IMG/VR virus record: IMGVR_UViG_3300025120_013943
Location: 1-20,291 of that record
Reading direction: 5' to 3' (one strand)
Origin: a virus
DNA length: 20,291 nt
The translations under genes and the position numbers were made by a program. Of this stretch, positions 1 through 10,300 are shown one piece after another. How positions within the stretch are numbered: position 1 is the stretch's first letter; the number at the start of each line of letters is the position of its first letter. The notes below the pieces were generated by a model. It made no database searches, was not told where the DNA came from, and worked only from the letters and a program-made list of their open reading frames with translations.

Positions 1-3000
1 TACCTATATTGGCGTAGCCATCATATTTATATTTACTAATTTCTGGTGGCTTATTTTCATCTATACATGCAGGCTTTGGATTTGTCGCAGTCTGAGTAAC
101 TGTGACGATACCTTCGGGAACCCCAGTCCCGTCGGATGAGTTACCCGGAGGAATCATGTCTGTAAGAGCATCACGATTCTTGTTGATAGAGTAGTTGATT
201 CCACCATGGATCGAATAATTAAAGTCAGCTGATACAGAATATGGTCTCGAGAATCTGCGTGTCGCATAAGTGTTTCCTTGATATACTCCGTTGCTACCGG
301 ATAGGTTGATAGGATTGGAGGATGATTGCTCATTCTGATTCGTGAGGACATCGATGATTGCGCCTTCACGTCGCTCCTTTTGCCATAAACAGTTTTCGTT
401 TTGATCTCCGGACAATGGTGAGTGACCAGTTCTCCAGCTGTACTTCATTTCCTGCACACCTCTCATTGAGGCTTCAGTGGAAGTTACGGTACTTAGCAAA
501 CCAACTTGTCGTTGATACTTGTCTCTCTCGAGTATGTGAGGTTCGATAACATCGACGATGCCCCCAGCGAAGTTTGCCGACAGTGGAATCAACTGGTTGA
601 CCATAGAGGAAATGTTTGAGTCAATCCACTTGAAGTACTCGAAGAACCGATCGAAATCAATATCTCTCTCGACTTTGTCAAAGAACAGTTGGCGAGCTTT
701 TGCGAGATCCTTGTATTCCACTCGATAGCGATCAACGGGACGACCAATGAGGTTGGCGAACTCTACAGTTGTTGAGAAAGATTTTAGCATCTCCTCGGAT
801 ATAAGAGCTGATGGAGATTTCTCCATAACGAACAGATTATCACTCACATCATCGTCATCAGAGAAGTTGATCTCTTGCTCCCCCTTGATATATATGTTTT
901 GAGCGTCGTAGGCGCTCTCAGGCAGCTGTTTCTTGTAAGCTTGGATGAACTCATAGCCAAAGACCGAAACGTCGTTCAGAGGGAAATTTGCCCCCTTAGC
1001 TTTGTGTTCTCTGCGGATGATATCATCAATGGTTCCGTAGATCGTATCAGTGTGTCCTGATGTGATGTCTTCGACAACAAACTCTCCGGATCCGTCAGAT
1101 GTTGTAACGGTGTCGAAGTCCCAGTTTAAGATCGTTAGGTCTTGAGTTGGGATTTGGATGTCGTCAATCAAGTAAAGGTTTGACCCGTCAATAGATGAAC
1201 GCATACCATAATTTAAAACGTCCTTGTTGTGTTGTAGGATTTCGTCGTTCTCCAAGTAGTCAAGCCATACTCTGACGCCTCCGACTTGGATATCTGATTT
1301 CTCTCGAGCAGTTGCTCCTGTGAAGTCAACGAGGTGTGCGCCAGCGTATACACGCTTGGATGCGTTCATCAAGGCGAGGCCGTCGGCATTTGAAATTGTC
1401 TGAGATAAAAGAACCTCTTGTTCTACTTCTCCGAAGTTTGTGGTTACAGCGTAAAGCTCCACATCGTAGCTTGGAGCGGTGTTGGTAACACCTCCGGCAT
1501 ACGGGTAGGTTTGAGGCTTGATTCTTACGGCAACGTTGTAGTGTTCGTTTTCGTAGATGTCGTAAATGAAGTCTGACTCTTGCTTGATGGTTCCAAGTTC
1601 GTTTCTCAATACAAACTTTGCGTTTCGAGAACCAACAGAATCTCGAACAATGTAGACACACAAGTTTTGAGCTCCCCAAGTGAAGTCTGCAGGATTCGCA
1701 GCAGCTTCGTGGAAACCCATCACAGATGCAGATATGAATGAGGTGTCGAAATATCCCGCCTCGCCCACTTCTTTCTTGTAGGGCACTACTATGTCGGCTT
1801 CCATCGTAAAAGCGTTTCTAGAGGCATCAGCGGACGCTGCAATGTAAGAATTGGGGTTTGCTGAGGATGCGACTTGATAGATTACTGAATCAAAGTGGTC
1901 TGGATCGTTGAAGTTGATGTACTTCTTCTTAACTGATGTCTCGCGCGCCTTGTCTGTGAAGTATTGTGTTCCACCATCTGTGTACAGGTTCAGTCGTATG
2001 AGTTCGTCATCAATACCGTAACAACGAATGAGGTTTCGAATTGAACCTTCTGTACCTTTGGTCTTGTAAATCTTCTCAAGGTTGTTGTAGATGTTGGTAT
2101 AGATGATGTTCTTGATTTCGTGGAGTTCAGTTTCGAACTGATTGTCTTGTAAGTTGATTGACGCTAGCTTTTCAAAGACTTCGTCATTCTCGAACATGGT
2201 CGAGACCATGAACCCTCTGTCTTTCAACAGGTCTGCAGCTAATGTGTTCGTTTTTATACCTGATAATGGATATCTCTTTGTCTTAAGTTCGGTCAACTCT
2301 TTGATTTGAACATGTAGAGTGTCCATATAAGAGCCTAGGATCTGAGAGAACAATCGGAGGTTTCCGTTGTCCTCTTCTTGCAGCCATGTGGGCATCGATC
2401 GGAAGAATGCTTGGCCTCGATCTGCATCGTAAGCAGATCCAGATGTTTGCATCTCAGATACAAGCGAGGAAACACTCGGATGTGTTGAGTAAATAATTGG
2501 AGAAGGTGTCTCAGTATATCCAGACAAGTTCATTGCGGAGTCTGTGGAGCGAGCGCTCGTTGTGCTTGAATACCCTATCCACGTTCCATTGGCAAGTCGA
2601 CCTGAGTAGTCTAATACTGTAGCGTCGGTTGTGCTTGTGCCGGTTATTCCTTCATTGAACTTAAAGTAAACTCCAAGATCAGACGTTGCATCGTCAGTGT
2701 TTGCCCCACCGCCAATTACGTCGAGCCAGTTGAGTTTGATTTGTCGCGATGTTCGTTTCGTCTTCCAGAAACGGAATTCATCGAGGTACCCCTGAAACTT
2801 ACCTGAGGCGGTTGCTCCAAAGCCATCAAAACTAGTTTGCATAGCACCAATGAAGGCATCCATTTTTCCTTCGAAGGTATATGTGCTAGAAAAGTTTGTA
2901 GAAACTGTTTGAATCCCATCGACGTAGGACTTAGCCTTGAGGATACCATCTTCTTCGATTAAAGAAACGGCAAAGTGGAACCATGTTCCGGTTGCAAAAC

Positions 3001-3712
3001 TTGTTAGTTCAAATAGTTTAGTTTGTGTTGTTGCATTTTTGAGCAGTCTCAATCTTATGTATTGTTTTGACGAGAATTCTGCGAATTCAACAATCATTCT
3101 AGAGTTGGTGGTCGTGGAACTTCCATTCCACAGATCCAGAATCACCTCGGCTTCATTAGCAGTTGTGGAATCCTTCTTCATCCAAAATTCAACGGTTGCT
3201 CCGTTGGTGAAGTCGCAGTTCCAGTTTTGATTTCTGTTCTTATCTGCTTCATATCGTGCGGAAGAAATAAAGTGGTCGCTGAGAGTCGTAGCGTCACTAT
3301 CTGTATGTAGTCCGCCCCATACTCTGATGTATTCCGGAGTTGTTGTTGCTCTGTATACACCTGAAAGTCCAGCCAAGTCGGCAGAAGTTCCAAGCTCAAC
3401 ATGTCCTGTTGTTTTTGGATATTTGTTCTCGAACACCCAGCGTTCAAGCGCAGACGCGGAATGTTCAAATGAAATCTGTTCTGCTTTTGAACCATCATAG
3501 GGGTAGTCTTCGTAGATACGTCTGATTGCTGCGTCATAATACAGTTCTGCTGAACCATAGTATACGAAGTTTTTGGGATCGGAAAAGTCGATCTGCGGAT
3601 GATAGGTTTGGTCCGCTTTAGTCTTTTCTTCTACAAATGCGACGCTTTCGACGTCTTGGACAGTATCTTCAAGGTTGCGAGAAGTCTTGCCGAATAAATC
3701 TTTAATACTCAT
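1..3712 (-). CDS. Giant baseplate wedge/adhesin-like protein: gpI/gp7-like segment flanked by two LamG-like domains (partial, 3' end outside window)
   Basis: The frame starting at ATG 3712 is open for 1237 codons to the left edge with no stop, so the C-terminus lies outside the window. I spot-checked the frame at both ends and in the middle. Residues about 165-330 look like a concanavalin/LamG-type jelly roll: a strand with EFWMKK, then GTWFHFAVSL, YVDGIQ, and the closing GYLDEFRFW. Residues about 430-575 resemble the P2 gpI / tail protein I family: a helical start FFRSMPTWLQEE and the typical KGTEGS-IRNLI turn near residue 551. Residues about 630-830 form a second LamG-like unit ending in VGGVRVWLDYLENDEI. 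The ATG overlaps the upstream stop by 11 nt. In P2 and Mu, a gpI homologue follows gpJ; T4 gp7 is regarded as the counterpart. Placement after the gp6-like gene supports a wedge role. The LamG domains suggest glycan or surface binding, which is inference. Confidence 0.8.
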   Translation of the reverse strand, partial: MSIKDLFGKTSRNLEDTVQDVESVAFVEEKTKADQTYHPQIDFSDPKNFVYYGSAELYYDAAIRRIYEDYPYDGSKAEQISFEHSASALERWVFENKYPKTTGHVELGTSADLAGLSGVYRATTTPEYIRVWGGLHTDSDATTLSDHFISSARYEADKNRNQNWNCDFTNGATVEFWMKKDSTTANEAEVILDLWNGSSTTTNSRMIVEFAEFSSKQYIRLRLLKNATTQTKLFELTSFATGTWFHFAVSLIEEDGILKAKSYVDGIQTVSTNFSSTYTFEGKMDAFIGAMQTSFDGFGATASGKFQGYLDEFRFWKTKRTSRQIKLNWLDVIGGGANTDDATSDLGVYFKFNEGITGTSTTDATVLDYSGRLANGTWIGYSSTTSARSTDSAMNLSGYTETPSPIIYSTHPSVSSLVSEMQTSGSAYDADRGQAFFRSMPTWLQEEDNGNLRLFSQILGSYMDTLHVQIKELTELKTKRYPLSGIKTNTLAADLLKDRGFMVSTMFENDEVFEKLASINLQDNQFETELHEIKNIIYTNIYNNLEKIYKTKGTEGSIRNLIRCYGIDDELIRLNLYTDGGTQYFTDKARETSVKKKYINFNDPDHFDSVIYQVASSANPNSYIAASADASRNAFTMEADIVVPYKKEVGEAGYFDTSFISASVMGFHEAAANPADFTWGAQNLCVYIVRDSVGSRNAKFVLRNELGTIKQESDFIYDIYENEHYNVAVRIKPQTYPYAGGVTNTAPSYDVELYAVTTNFGEVEQEVLLSQTISNADGLALMNASKRVYAGAHLVDFTGATAREKSDIQVGGVRVWLDYLENDEILQHNKDVLNYGMRSSIDGSNLYLIDDIQIPTQDLTILNWDFDTVTTSDGSGEFVVEDITSGHTDTIYGTIDDIIRREHKAKGANFPLNDVSVFGYEFIQAYKKQLPESAYDAQNIYIKGEQEINFSDDDDVSDNLFVMEKSPSALISEEMLKSFSTTVEFANLIGRPVDRYRVEYKDLAKARQLFFDKVERDIDFDRFFEYFKWIDSNISSMVNQLIPLSANFAGGIVDVIEPHILERDKYQRQVGLLSTVTSTEASMRGVQEMKYSWRTGHSPLSGDQNENCLWQKERREGAIIDVLTNQNEQSSSNPINLSGSNGVYQGNTYATRRFSRPYSVSADFNYSIHGGINYSINKNRDALTDMIPPGNSSDGTGVPEGIVTVTQTATNPKPACIDENKPPEISKYKYDGYANIG

Positions 3713-5087
3713 TGTTTACCACTCTAAATCTATGCTTAAAAGGGAGCTCTTGATAACTCTTGGTCATTACATTAAATAGAGCTAACTTGATTTCGTAATC
3801 ATAATTAGGCTCTAGCATGCTAATATCAAGATCAAAATAGTTCCCGTTTGCGTCATAGGATAGCGTGGTTGTTTTGTCGGTCGTCTTGTCGTAATCAAAT
3901 ATGATCTCGTCCGTTGCGACTCTGCAGATTTTGTACAATAGGTTGTCGTACACTTTAGAGTCTGGTCTCGATGCTGCGACTGTGAATATGTTTGGAGACC
4001 AGTCTTTCTCTCGGATGTAAAAATAGAAGCGAGAGGTTTGACCCGTATAGTGAGAGTCTTGGTTGTTCAATACAGAAACAACAAGATCGTAAATAGGTGA
4101 AGTTCCAGTAGGTACTTGTGTGGTGACCGTAATGGACCCTGTAACGACTTCCGTACCGTTGTCGGACCAAACGTCGTAGAGAGTGCTAGCAGACGTTGTA
4201 GGGGTCACCACGGCCTTGTAAACGCCTGTTTCGGGATTAGTTGTCGCAACATCTGTAGCAGTAGCGATTGCTGGTGTGCCTAGGGTTTCATGTAGAGAAA
4301 CTGTTACTGGTCCAGCTAGATTCGTTAGTGCTCCCCTCAACTCGTTGTAAAGATAGATGTTGTTTGATTTTCCTGAGAGTAGAGTCTTCCGATGGTCTGT
4401 TGTCTGGGAGTCCCAACGTGCTTCGATAACAGGCTTCTTGAAGAAGTTGCTTGTTCCTCGAGCAAAGAACATCTTTGTGTAATAAGAGCGAGTTTCGGCT
4501 GTGGCTGAGGCTGGGAGCTTTACGATAAGTCCGTAGTTAGATGCGGGAGTAGCTCTCCAAGCATTGACAAATGAAGTGATCTCGACAGATAGGTCCTCGC
4601 CTCCTTCAGCAAAAGTAGCGGTAACGGGAGTGCCCGACGGGAAATGCCCACCGAGAGTAGTCCATGCGACACCAGCGCCTTTTTGTTTCCAGCTAGAGCC
4701 TTTACCATATGTGAGATCTCTGTAGTCTTCCATATCCATTCCCGTACCCTCTTCCCACGCTTCCTCTAGAGGAACAACTTCAAGTTGAAAGTCCAAAGGC
4801 AATGTGCGACCGTGTGGAGCGTTGAAGAGCTTTAGGTAATATTTTGCGGCTGCATCAAGCTCGCCTGCTGTAATGTCTGCCGTGATCTCCGTGATATCAA
4901 ATTCAATGAGGATCCGTGCTTCTTCAGCAGAGAGGACTCCCAAAGAACTTTCAACCTGACCGTAGATAGAAAAAGCTTCGAGGATATCCGAGGCTCCCAT
5001 GTTGGCATCTTGGCCATCTTCTGATAGATTCTCACGGAAGGCGTTGGTTATCGTATTGTCCTTCGTTGCGTAGTAACGTTTAATCAT
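3702..5087 (-). CDS. Beta-rich tail/baseplate-associated protein with DNRLRE-like and Ig-like regions
   Basis: 461 aa. The first 230 or so residues follow the pattern of DNRLRE / carbohydrate-binding-like jelly rolls: an opening of the type 'ATKDNTITNAF', a shared strand ARILIEFDI, and a later strand SNYGLIVKL followed by PVIEARW. Residues about 244-322 look like an Ig-like beta sandwich, rich in T, V and A with alternating strands and the segment GVYKAVVTP. The last 140 residues include FYFYIREKDWSPNIF and end in aromatic beta strands. No signal peptide or membrane segment is visible. The start ATG overlaps the stop of the gp6-like gene by 4 nt (ATGA), so translation is probably coupled. It sits between the gp6-like and gpI/gp7-like genes, where P2-type clusters have nothing, so a peripheral baseplate or fibre-anchoring role is likely but unproven. 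Family assignment is by pattern only. Confidence 0.7.
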   Translation of the reverse strand: MIKRYYATKDNTITNAFRENLSEDGQDANMGASDILEAFSIYGQVESSLGVLSAEEARILIEFDITEITADITAGELDAAAKYYLKLFNAPHGRTLPLDFQLEVVPLEEAWEEGTGMDMEDYRDLTYGKGSSWKQKGAGVAWTTLGGHFPSGTPVTATFAEGGEDLSVEITSFVNAWRATPASNYGLIVKLPASATAETRSYYTKMFFARGTSNFFKKPVIEARWDSQTTDHRKTLLSGKSNNIYLYNELRGALTNLAGPVTVSLHETLGTPAIATATDVATTNPETGVYKAVVTPTTSASTLYDVWSDNGTEVVTGSITVTTQVPTGTSPIYDLVVSVLNNQDSHYTGQTSRFYFYIREKDWSPNIFTVAASRPDSKVYDNLLYKICRVATDEIIFDYDKTTDKTTTLSYDANGNYFDLDISMLEPNYDYEIKLALFNVMTKSYQELPFKHRFRVVNNEY

Positions 5088-6886
5088 CTGACCAATACTC
5101 CTTTGATATCAGTGGCTGGAAGTTTGAGTTCCATAATTACATTCTTTGGCGTCTTGATAAATGTACCATCTTGGGACATGGCTTCTTTAAAGTTCATACG
5201 AACCATAGAGTAATTGGAGCTAGTTTTTTGGTACACATTAACTTTCTTCACATCCGATACACCCTCGACCTTTGACAAGACAGCATAGAGTCTTGTGATG
5301 TAGACCGGCTCTCCAATGTAAGATTGGTTCGAGAAATAGTTGCGGATTGCGGCATTGCATCGCGATAAAATGTTTTCATTAGAAAATCGAGGGTCAACGG
5401 AGACCTTAAAGTCGACTCCGAAGTTTACAATCTTCGCATCGTATATATCGAGGACATCATTGAGAGATTTATATTGCGTCAGCCAGTTTTTAATATTTTG
5501 TTTTATTCTAGAATTCGCATTTATCAGCTTACCATCGGAATCCTCTGATACGATATACATGGCCATTCTTCTGTTTGTTGCCGAGGGATCATTTATCACG
5601 CTGACGCGTTTAATAATCCCAAATTTGTTAGGCATATTATACACTAGAGATTCGTAGTCTTGACGAGTGACTGCCCTACCTTGAGATGCGTAGTGTCCAA
5701 CCGCTCTTTGTTTTAACTCTTCGTTCGTCATTCTTTCGGCTGAGCCAACGATTGGCTCTTCATTCGATATTTCTATAGATGAGACGACACTGCTTTTCTT
5801 GCTAGATACGAGAGTTATTTCTGAAGGGAACTTCATTCTTGCGTTAATGATAGAATTCACATCACCGGATGCGGCGCTAGATAGATCTGTTGTGTTTGCT
5901 TTGGCTATGACCGTCAGTGTCGTACCAGAAGGTGAAATACCCAGCTTAGTGGTACCAATGAGTTTGGATGGATCAAACGTTTGAGAAGATATATAGTTCT
6001 TCCCATGCATCTCGAGAAATACCTTCGACGGATCAGCTATCTCTTCAGCTTCGGAAGTTTCTGATCCGAATCCAAACTGCAAGTATGTTCCGGTGTCGTC
6101 TTGTTCGACTACGAATCTTCTAGTAGCCACAAATGGCTTGAGAATACTTCTCACTCCTTCCGAAGCTGCTGCTCGATTTGTAGTTTCTCTGAATACAACT
6201 TCTTGTGATAAATTATCAACTTCGTAATATGTGTTCCCATCAGAATCTTTAACCGATATAACTTCACTATATGTCGAGTCACCGATTCTAATCTTTTTAA
6301 ACTTTTCGAACGTTGAGCTTCTAAGGTCTACGGTTATTCTTGAGAATGTACCAGAAACGACCTGTCCGACAGTTTTTACTGCGAAGTGTGTTGTTTGACC
6401 AGTTGACGCATCAAATTTAGCAGCCACAATATCATTTAATGGGTTATCAAATGAAACATCTTCGGTCAGAGTAAATACAGCACCAGAGGAAGCCGAAAAG
6501 GAAGAACCTTTTTGCATCACAGGCATGTAGTTGAAATCTGGAGCTGTACCATCAATATTAGAGGGTACGAGAATAAAGATTGAAATAAACCCGTATGAGT
6601 TTGCGGATCCTGCGAATTTAAAGCCCAATGATCTTGCGTGTTTTCGAATATTGTTGAACTCTATAGCCGAATCCATGAATGATTCGTTGGCTTGATAGTC
6701 CAAGTAATACGATAAGACATCTCCGACATAGGCGACTGAGTCAACCAGAAGCGAATTGATCGTTCCTTTTGTAAAATCCTTCCATTGTTCTGGATAGAAT
6801 CTTTTCGCGTGCTCAACGATATCAGACTTGATAGAATCAAAGTCTCTACTGGTGTATTTTATAGGTGTTTTCTTTTGTTTTGACAT
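5084..6886 (-). CDS. 6: Baseplate wedge subunit, T4 gp6 / baseplate J-like
   Basis: 600 aa, close to T4 gp6 (about 660). The N-terminus (residues about 10-110) has the family opening with YTSRDFDSIKSDI, a DFTKGTINSLLVDSVAYVGD helix, and a YQANESFMDSA segment, all typical of gp6-like wedge proteins. The C-terminal half (about 380-570) has the J-like core: NEELKQRAVGHYASQGRAVT, the DYESLVYNMP segment, and a helical region ending in VYITRLYAVLSKVEGVSDV. gp6 family proteins form the dimeric arms that hold the hub in the inner ring of contractile tails. The gene lies 35 nt downstream of the gp25-like gene; a GAGGG sequence lies about 10 nt before the ATG. The next gene overlaps its stop by 4 nt. 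Family assignment is strong by motif and context. Confidence 0.9.
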   Translation of the reverse strand: MSKQKKTPIKYTSRDFDSIKSDIVEHAKRFYPEQWKDFTKGTINSLLVDSVAYVGDVLSYYLDYQANESFMDSAIEFNNIRKHARSLGFKFAGSANSYGFISIFILVPSNIDGTAPDFNYMPVMQKGSSFSASSGAVFTLTEDVSFDNPLNDIVAAKFDASTGQTTHFAVKTVGQVVSGTFSRITVDLRSSTFEKFKKIRIGDSTYSEVISVKDSDGNTYYEVDNLSQEVVFRETTNRAAASEGVRSILKPFVATRRFVVEQDDTGTYLQFGFGSETSEAEEIADPSKVFLEMHGKNYISSQTFDPSKLIGTTKLGISPSGTTLTVIAKANTTDLSSAASGDVNSIINARMKFPSEITLVSSKKSSVVSSIEISNEEPIVGSAERMTNEELKQRAVGHYASQGRAVTRQDYESLVYNMPNKFGIIKRVSVINDPSATNRRMAMYIVSEDSDGKLINANSRIKQNIKNWLTQYKSLNDVLDIYDAKIVNFGVDFKVSVDPRFSNENILSRCNAAIRNYFSNQSYIGEPVYITRLYAVLSKVEGVSDVKKVNVYQKTSSNYSMVRMNFKEAMSQDGTFIKTPKNVIMELKLPATDIKGVLVR

Positions 6887-6921
6887 TTATTGGGCCCTCT
6901 ACGAAGACTAAATAGTTTGAC

Positions 6922-7335
6922 CTAAAGAACTTCCAGTTCAAAAACCTCTGGTATCGTTAGATTGTTGTAGAAGAATTCAATGCGTATATTCAACACTGGT
7001 CTTGTTGAATCTATATCGACTTTCATATCTGAAATAGTCATGTAAGGCATATATGTTGCCGATTGAGATCTAATTAACGAATCTAAACTTCCAGTATTAA
7101 CTTCTTGTTCTTGCAAGAATAGATAATCTGGTAGTCCTATACCGTAGTTAGCATCCATTACATATTCACCAGGTCGGGTCAATAACAACATCTTTAAATT
7201 TTGCTTTATTGCTTCGACTGGATTTAGGTCTGAATACGAGGACACTCCGAATGAAGTTCCAGTGACCCGACCAGAGCCGATTCCGAACCCCGGTCCGGGC
7301 CCTATCTCTAATGGAAAAATAATTGAAATTGACAT
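6922..7335 (-). CDS. 25: Baseplate wedge subunit, gp25 / GPW family
   Basis: 137 aa, matching the usual size of T4 gp25 (132 aa). The conserved core is present: NPVEAIKQNLKMLLLT, then RPGEYVMDANYGIGLPDYLF (about residues 53-72), which fits the GPW/gp25 pattern of a helix, an arginine-proline-glycine-glutamate turn and the glycine-rich strand. The C-terminal half alternates hydrophobic strands (VLNIRIEFFY). The first 30 residues are glycine-rich and unlike T4 gp25. gp25 is the sheath-like polymerisation seed at the inner baseplate, linked to the (gp6)2-gp7 wedge. AAGGA lies 7 nt before the ATG and overlaps the end of the preceding giant gene, whose stop is 3 nt upstream. Placement directly before the gp6-like gene agrees with W-J order in P2 and with related phages. 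Confidence 0.92.
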   Translation of the reverse strand: MSISIIFPLEIGPGPGFGIGSGRVTGTSFGVSSYSDLNPVEAIKQNLKMLLLTRPGEYVMDANYGIGLPDYLFLQEQEVNTGSLDSLIRSQSATYMPYMTISDMKVDIDSTRPVLNIRIEFFYNNLTIPEVFELEVL

Positions 7336-7338
7336 AAT

Positions 7339-10300
7339 CTAATCCTTAAAAAGTTTTTGGAAATCATTTAGGCACTCATTTCCGTCTTTGTTGAATGGAT
7401 TGATATCAACAATTCTAGCTGATTGCCACCATCGTACGCTTCCGTCTAGACCTAAGTAAGAGTCTGGTAATAAATTAGACAACCATTTAGCATCAAATTT
7501 TCTCTTTTCTTGCTTGCTGCTTTCATAATCATCGTCATCTGATTGGTATGTGGATCTAAACTGCTTCTTTATCGTGACCTTAACATCATTGAAGATGGTT
7601 CTCTTCCATTGGTTTTTAATCTTATCTCGGCGATCTTCTTCGACTTCATCTGGGCCTAAGCCTATACATTCAAAGAAATTGTAATATGAGTATATTCCGA
7701 ACAAAGAAGTGAAGGTCGTGGTCTTGATAATTGTTTCGAACAAGAACTTAAAATCTTTAGATTCAGACAACTTGTCAATATAACACTTAGTGTCTTCGCC
7801 AAGATCTTCGTCATCAAGATCAATATCTTTAATCGCCTTGTCCAATAGATCATGTTCGTAGCTAGCCATTGGAATGTGATAAAAGCCTCGAATTTTTCCA
7901 ACGCGCTCCTTTAGTTCATCTAAGTTTGGAATGAGATTCAAAGAGGAGTGAGGAACATAGATTAGCCTAACTCCAAACTTGACTCCGATGCTACCAAAAA
8001 ATTTATTATTCAAAACAACAGCATTGCCAAAATAGTCTGAGATCTTTAGGTTTGGATCATATTGCTCTGTGTTCGATATCATTTCTTTGAACTCAGAAAT
8101 GGTCATGACTTGTTCGGTATCATCTTTTGAAATGACCCTCAAGTATTTCTCTATAAACATGATGCCTCTTTCTGGAAGGTTCCCTAGAGACTCCATGTTA
8201 CTAGTAGATGAACTAACTAACTGGCTATCTGGACAATTCATTATCTTTCCATACTCTGGTTTGCCTGATCCTTCGACAACTTGAACTTCCACGGTGGATA
8301 ACCCAGATTTCGTTTCCGAAAAATTGACCACTCCATTCTTGGACAAGGCTAACTTTTTTATGTCCCACGCGTGAGGAAGGGGTCTCATATTCAAAGAGAT
8401 CCTATCAGATAGGCTAGACATCTCTCTTTTCAATAGGGCCGCTAAGAAAACTTGAGCATGCCGTCTAGAGTCGTGTATAGCCGCCACCTTTCGAGCCATT
8501 CTTCTTTTGTCTAGGCGCATGATCGCCAACTTTCTTCTATATTTATCCGGTGATATTGATTTGAATTTCTCCTCCCATTCATCGTTATGTCCTATTATCG
8601 CAGCGCCTTTGATTGTCTGCCTAATAGCTACAGCAGTATCATCGCTTCTCTCAAAGTTCATTTGAACTTTGTTGAGTGCTTCGAGTGCATTCGTCATTTC
8701 TGGTGTCTCGTCTAGAAGTCCTTCTTTGATTTGACGCTGGGCAACTTGAACGCATTGTTCGATAAACAAAAGGTAGTAGGTGTACGATTTAACAAAATTG
8801 AAATCTATACTGCTTCCTTCGGCAATAAATTCTTGCTCGATTTTTTCAGCCATCATCATGAACAGTGAGTCGTCATAGTTGTCGGAAGATAGTCGAATAG
8901 ACCCTAGAATTGGTAATGTTCGAAGTATAAACTCTGTACCGTAAGTTCTAAGAGCAGAGATTATTAATCCCTCGAGGATACCGTGATTCGCAGGTGTTAA
9001 CTGCCTATCGTATGGTACTTCGAACCTGCACTCTGGTTCTTGAGATAATCTCTTGTCGATAGGTAAGGATCCTTCGATCTTTTTTGCTCTTCTTGCGATG
9101 TCGTTAATTTGTAAAAAACCATTATCAACATCATCGCAAACTTCCATCTCAGGTAAGAAAGCTTTTACCATACCTAACCAACCGCCATAGCTTGCTGGTT
9201 CGATATATATCTTGGGAAACAGGTATGAGCCTCCGTGGATAGCTGGATCAAGAAAGTGTACTCTCGGATGTTCAGTGGCTGATTTTCCAAGAATCTTTTC
9301 TGCTGGAAGCTTGGTGTATACCCAAGTTAGCATGCGGTCTGGGTCTGCTTCGGGGTTGACGTATAACATGTCCTTGAAAGTTACCTTTTGCCCATCGTCC
9401 GCTCCAAAACTAAAGCCGAGCGGAGTATCTCCGTTTGTTTTTTGAGTGATAGTTTTCTTAACAAAGTTCAATGTCTCCAAGTTCCAAGAGTCAGTAACTT
9501 TTTCTAGTTTGCCCAACATTGAGTTGCCTATATTATTGTTAGCCTTTTTCATCAAAAAGTTTCGGAACAGAATAGTCTCAACGTTAAAGTATTCTTCGAA
9601 AATACTGTAATCGATTTCGTTCGTCATATCTTGAACAGAAAAATCCTTTACTCTAAATCGACTTGAGTTAGGGCTCACAATGCCGCCGAATCTAGATCCT
9701 TCAAGTCCAAGTTTTTTCTTTTCTTTCCTAGATATTCTTCTGTGGAAAGTTTCGCCAACCTTTACGAGATGAGTTGGGTTGGGTCTAGGGAGAACACGAT
9801 AGACAAGCTTGCTTTCGTAATCAGTCTCCTCTTCAGAGTCTTTGAAATTCATAACAATGGTATTCTTAGCCTTCGAGTCGTATTGGAGGTTCATATTCTT
9901 CATTTTTTGAAGCATTCTACCTCCAACAGTTTCAGGGAATTCTCCGGTCATCTTATCTAGATCATAAGGAAATCCACCTAAGACAGGGACGTCGACTTGG
10001 AAAGGAAAATTATCTTTTCGTCTTTCGAGCATCTCTTCGTTGTCAACATAGTTTGGTCGGATGAATGGTTGCCCTGCTCTTCTTTCGTGCTTGTTGAGTC
10101 GGAATCCGTAAGTGTCCACAAGAATATTGTTGAGGATTGAGTTCCTACCTTCGATAAGGTCCGACATAAACTTCTTCTCGATTGTTTTGAAAAAGTCATT
10201 TAGCATATCAAGTTTTTCAGCGGCGAGATCTTCGTCTTCCAAAATAATAGCAGATGGATTCGTTTCGCAGTCAGGCTCTCCTTGGTTCAAAAGGTCATCC

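Noticed and set aside
24-31. TATAAATA on the minus strand, identical to the T4 late promoter box
   Set aside because: It lies inside an open reading frame and is the only copy I noticed; with the downstream end outside the window it cannot be tied to a gene start.
1326-1679. 117-aa minus-strand open frame
   Set aside because: It is out of frame within the 1237-codon LamG-containing gene, with an R/C-rich composition typical of a shadow frame.
3178-3558. 126-aa minus-strand open frame
   Set aside because: It overlaps the first 180 codons of the LamG-containing gene in another frame and has no recognisable motif.
5340-5657. 105-aa plus-strand open frame
   Set aside because: It is antisense to the gp6-like gene, which has clear family motifs across this stretch.
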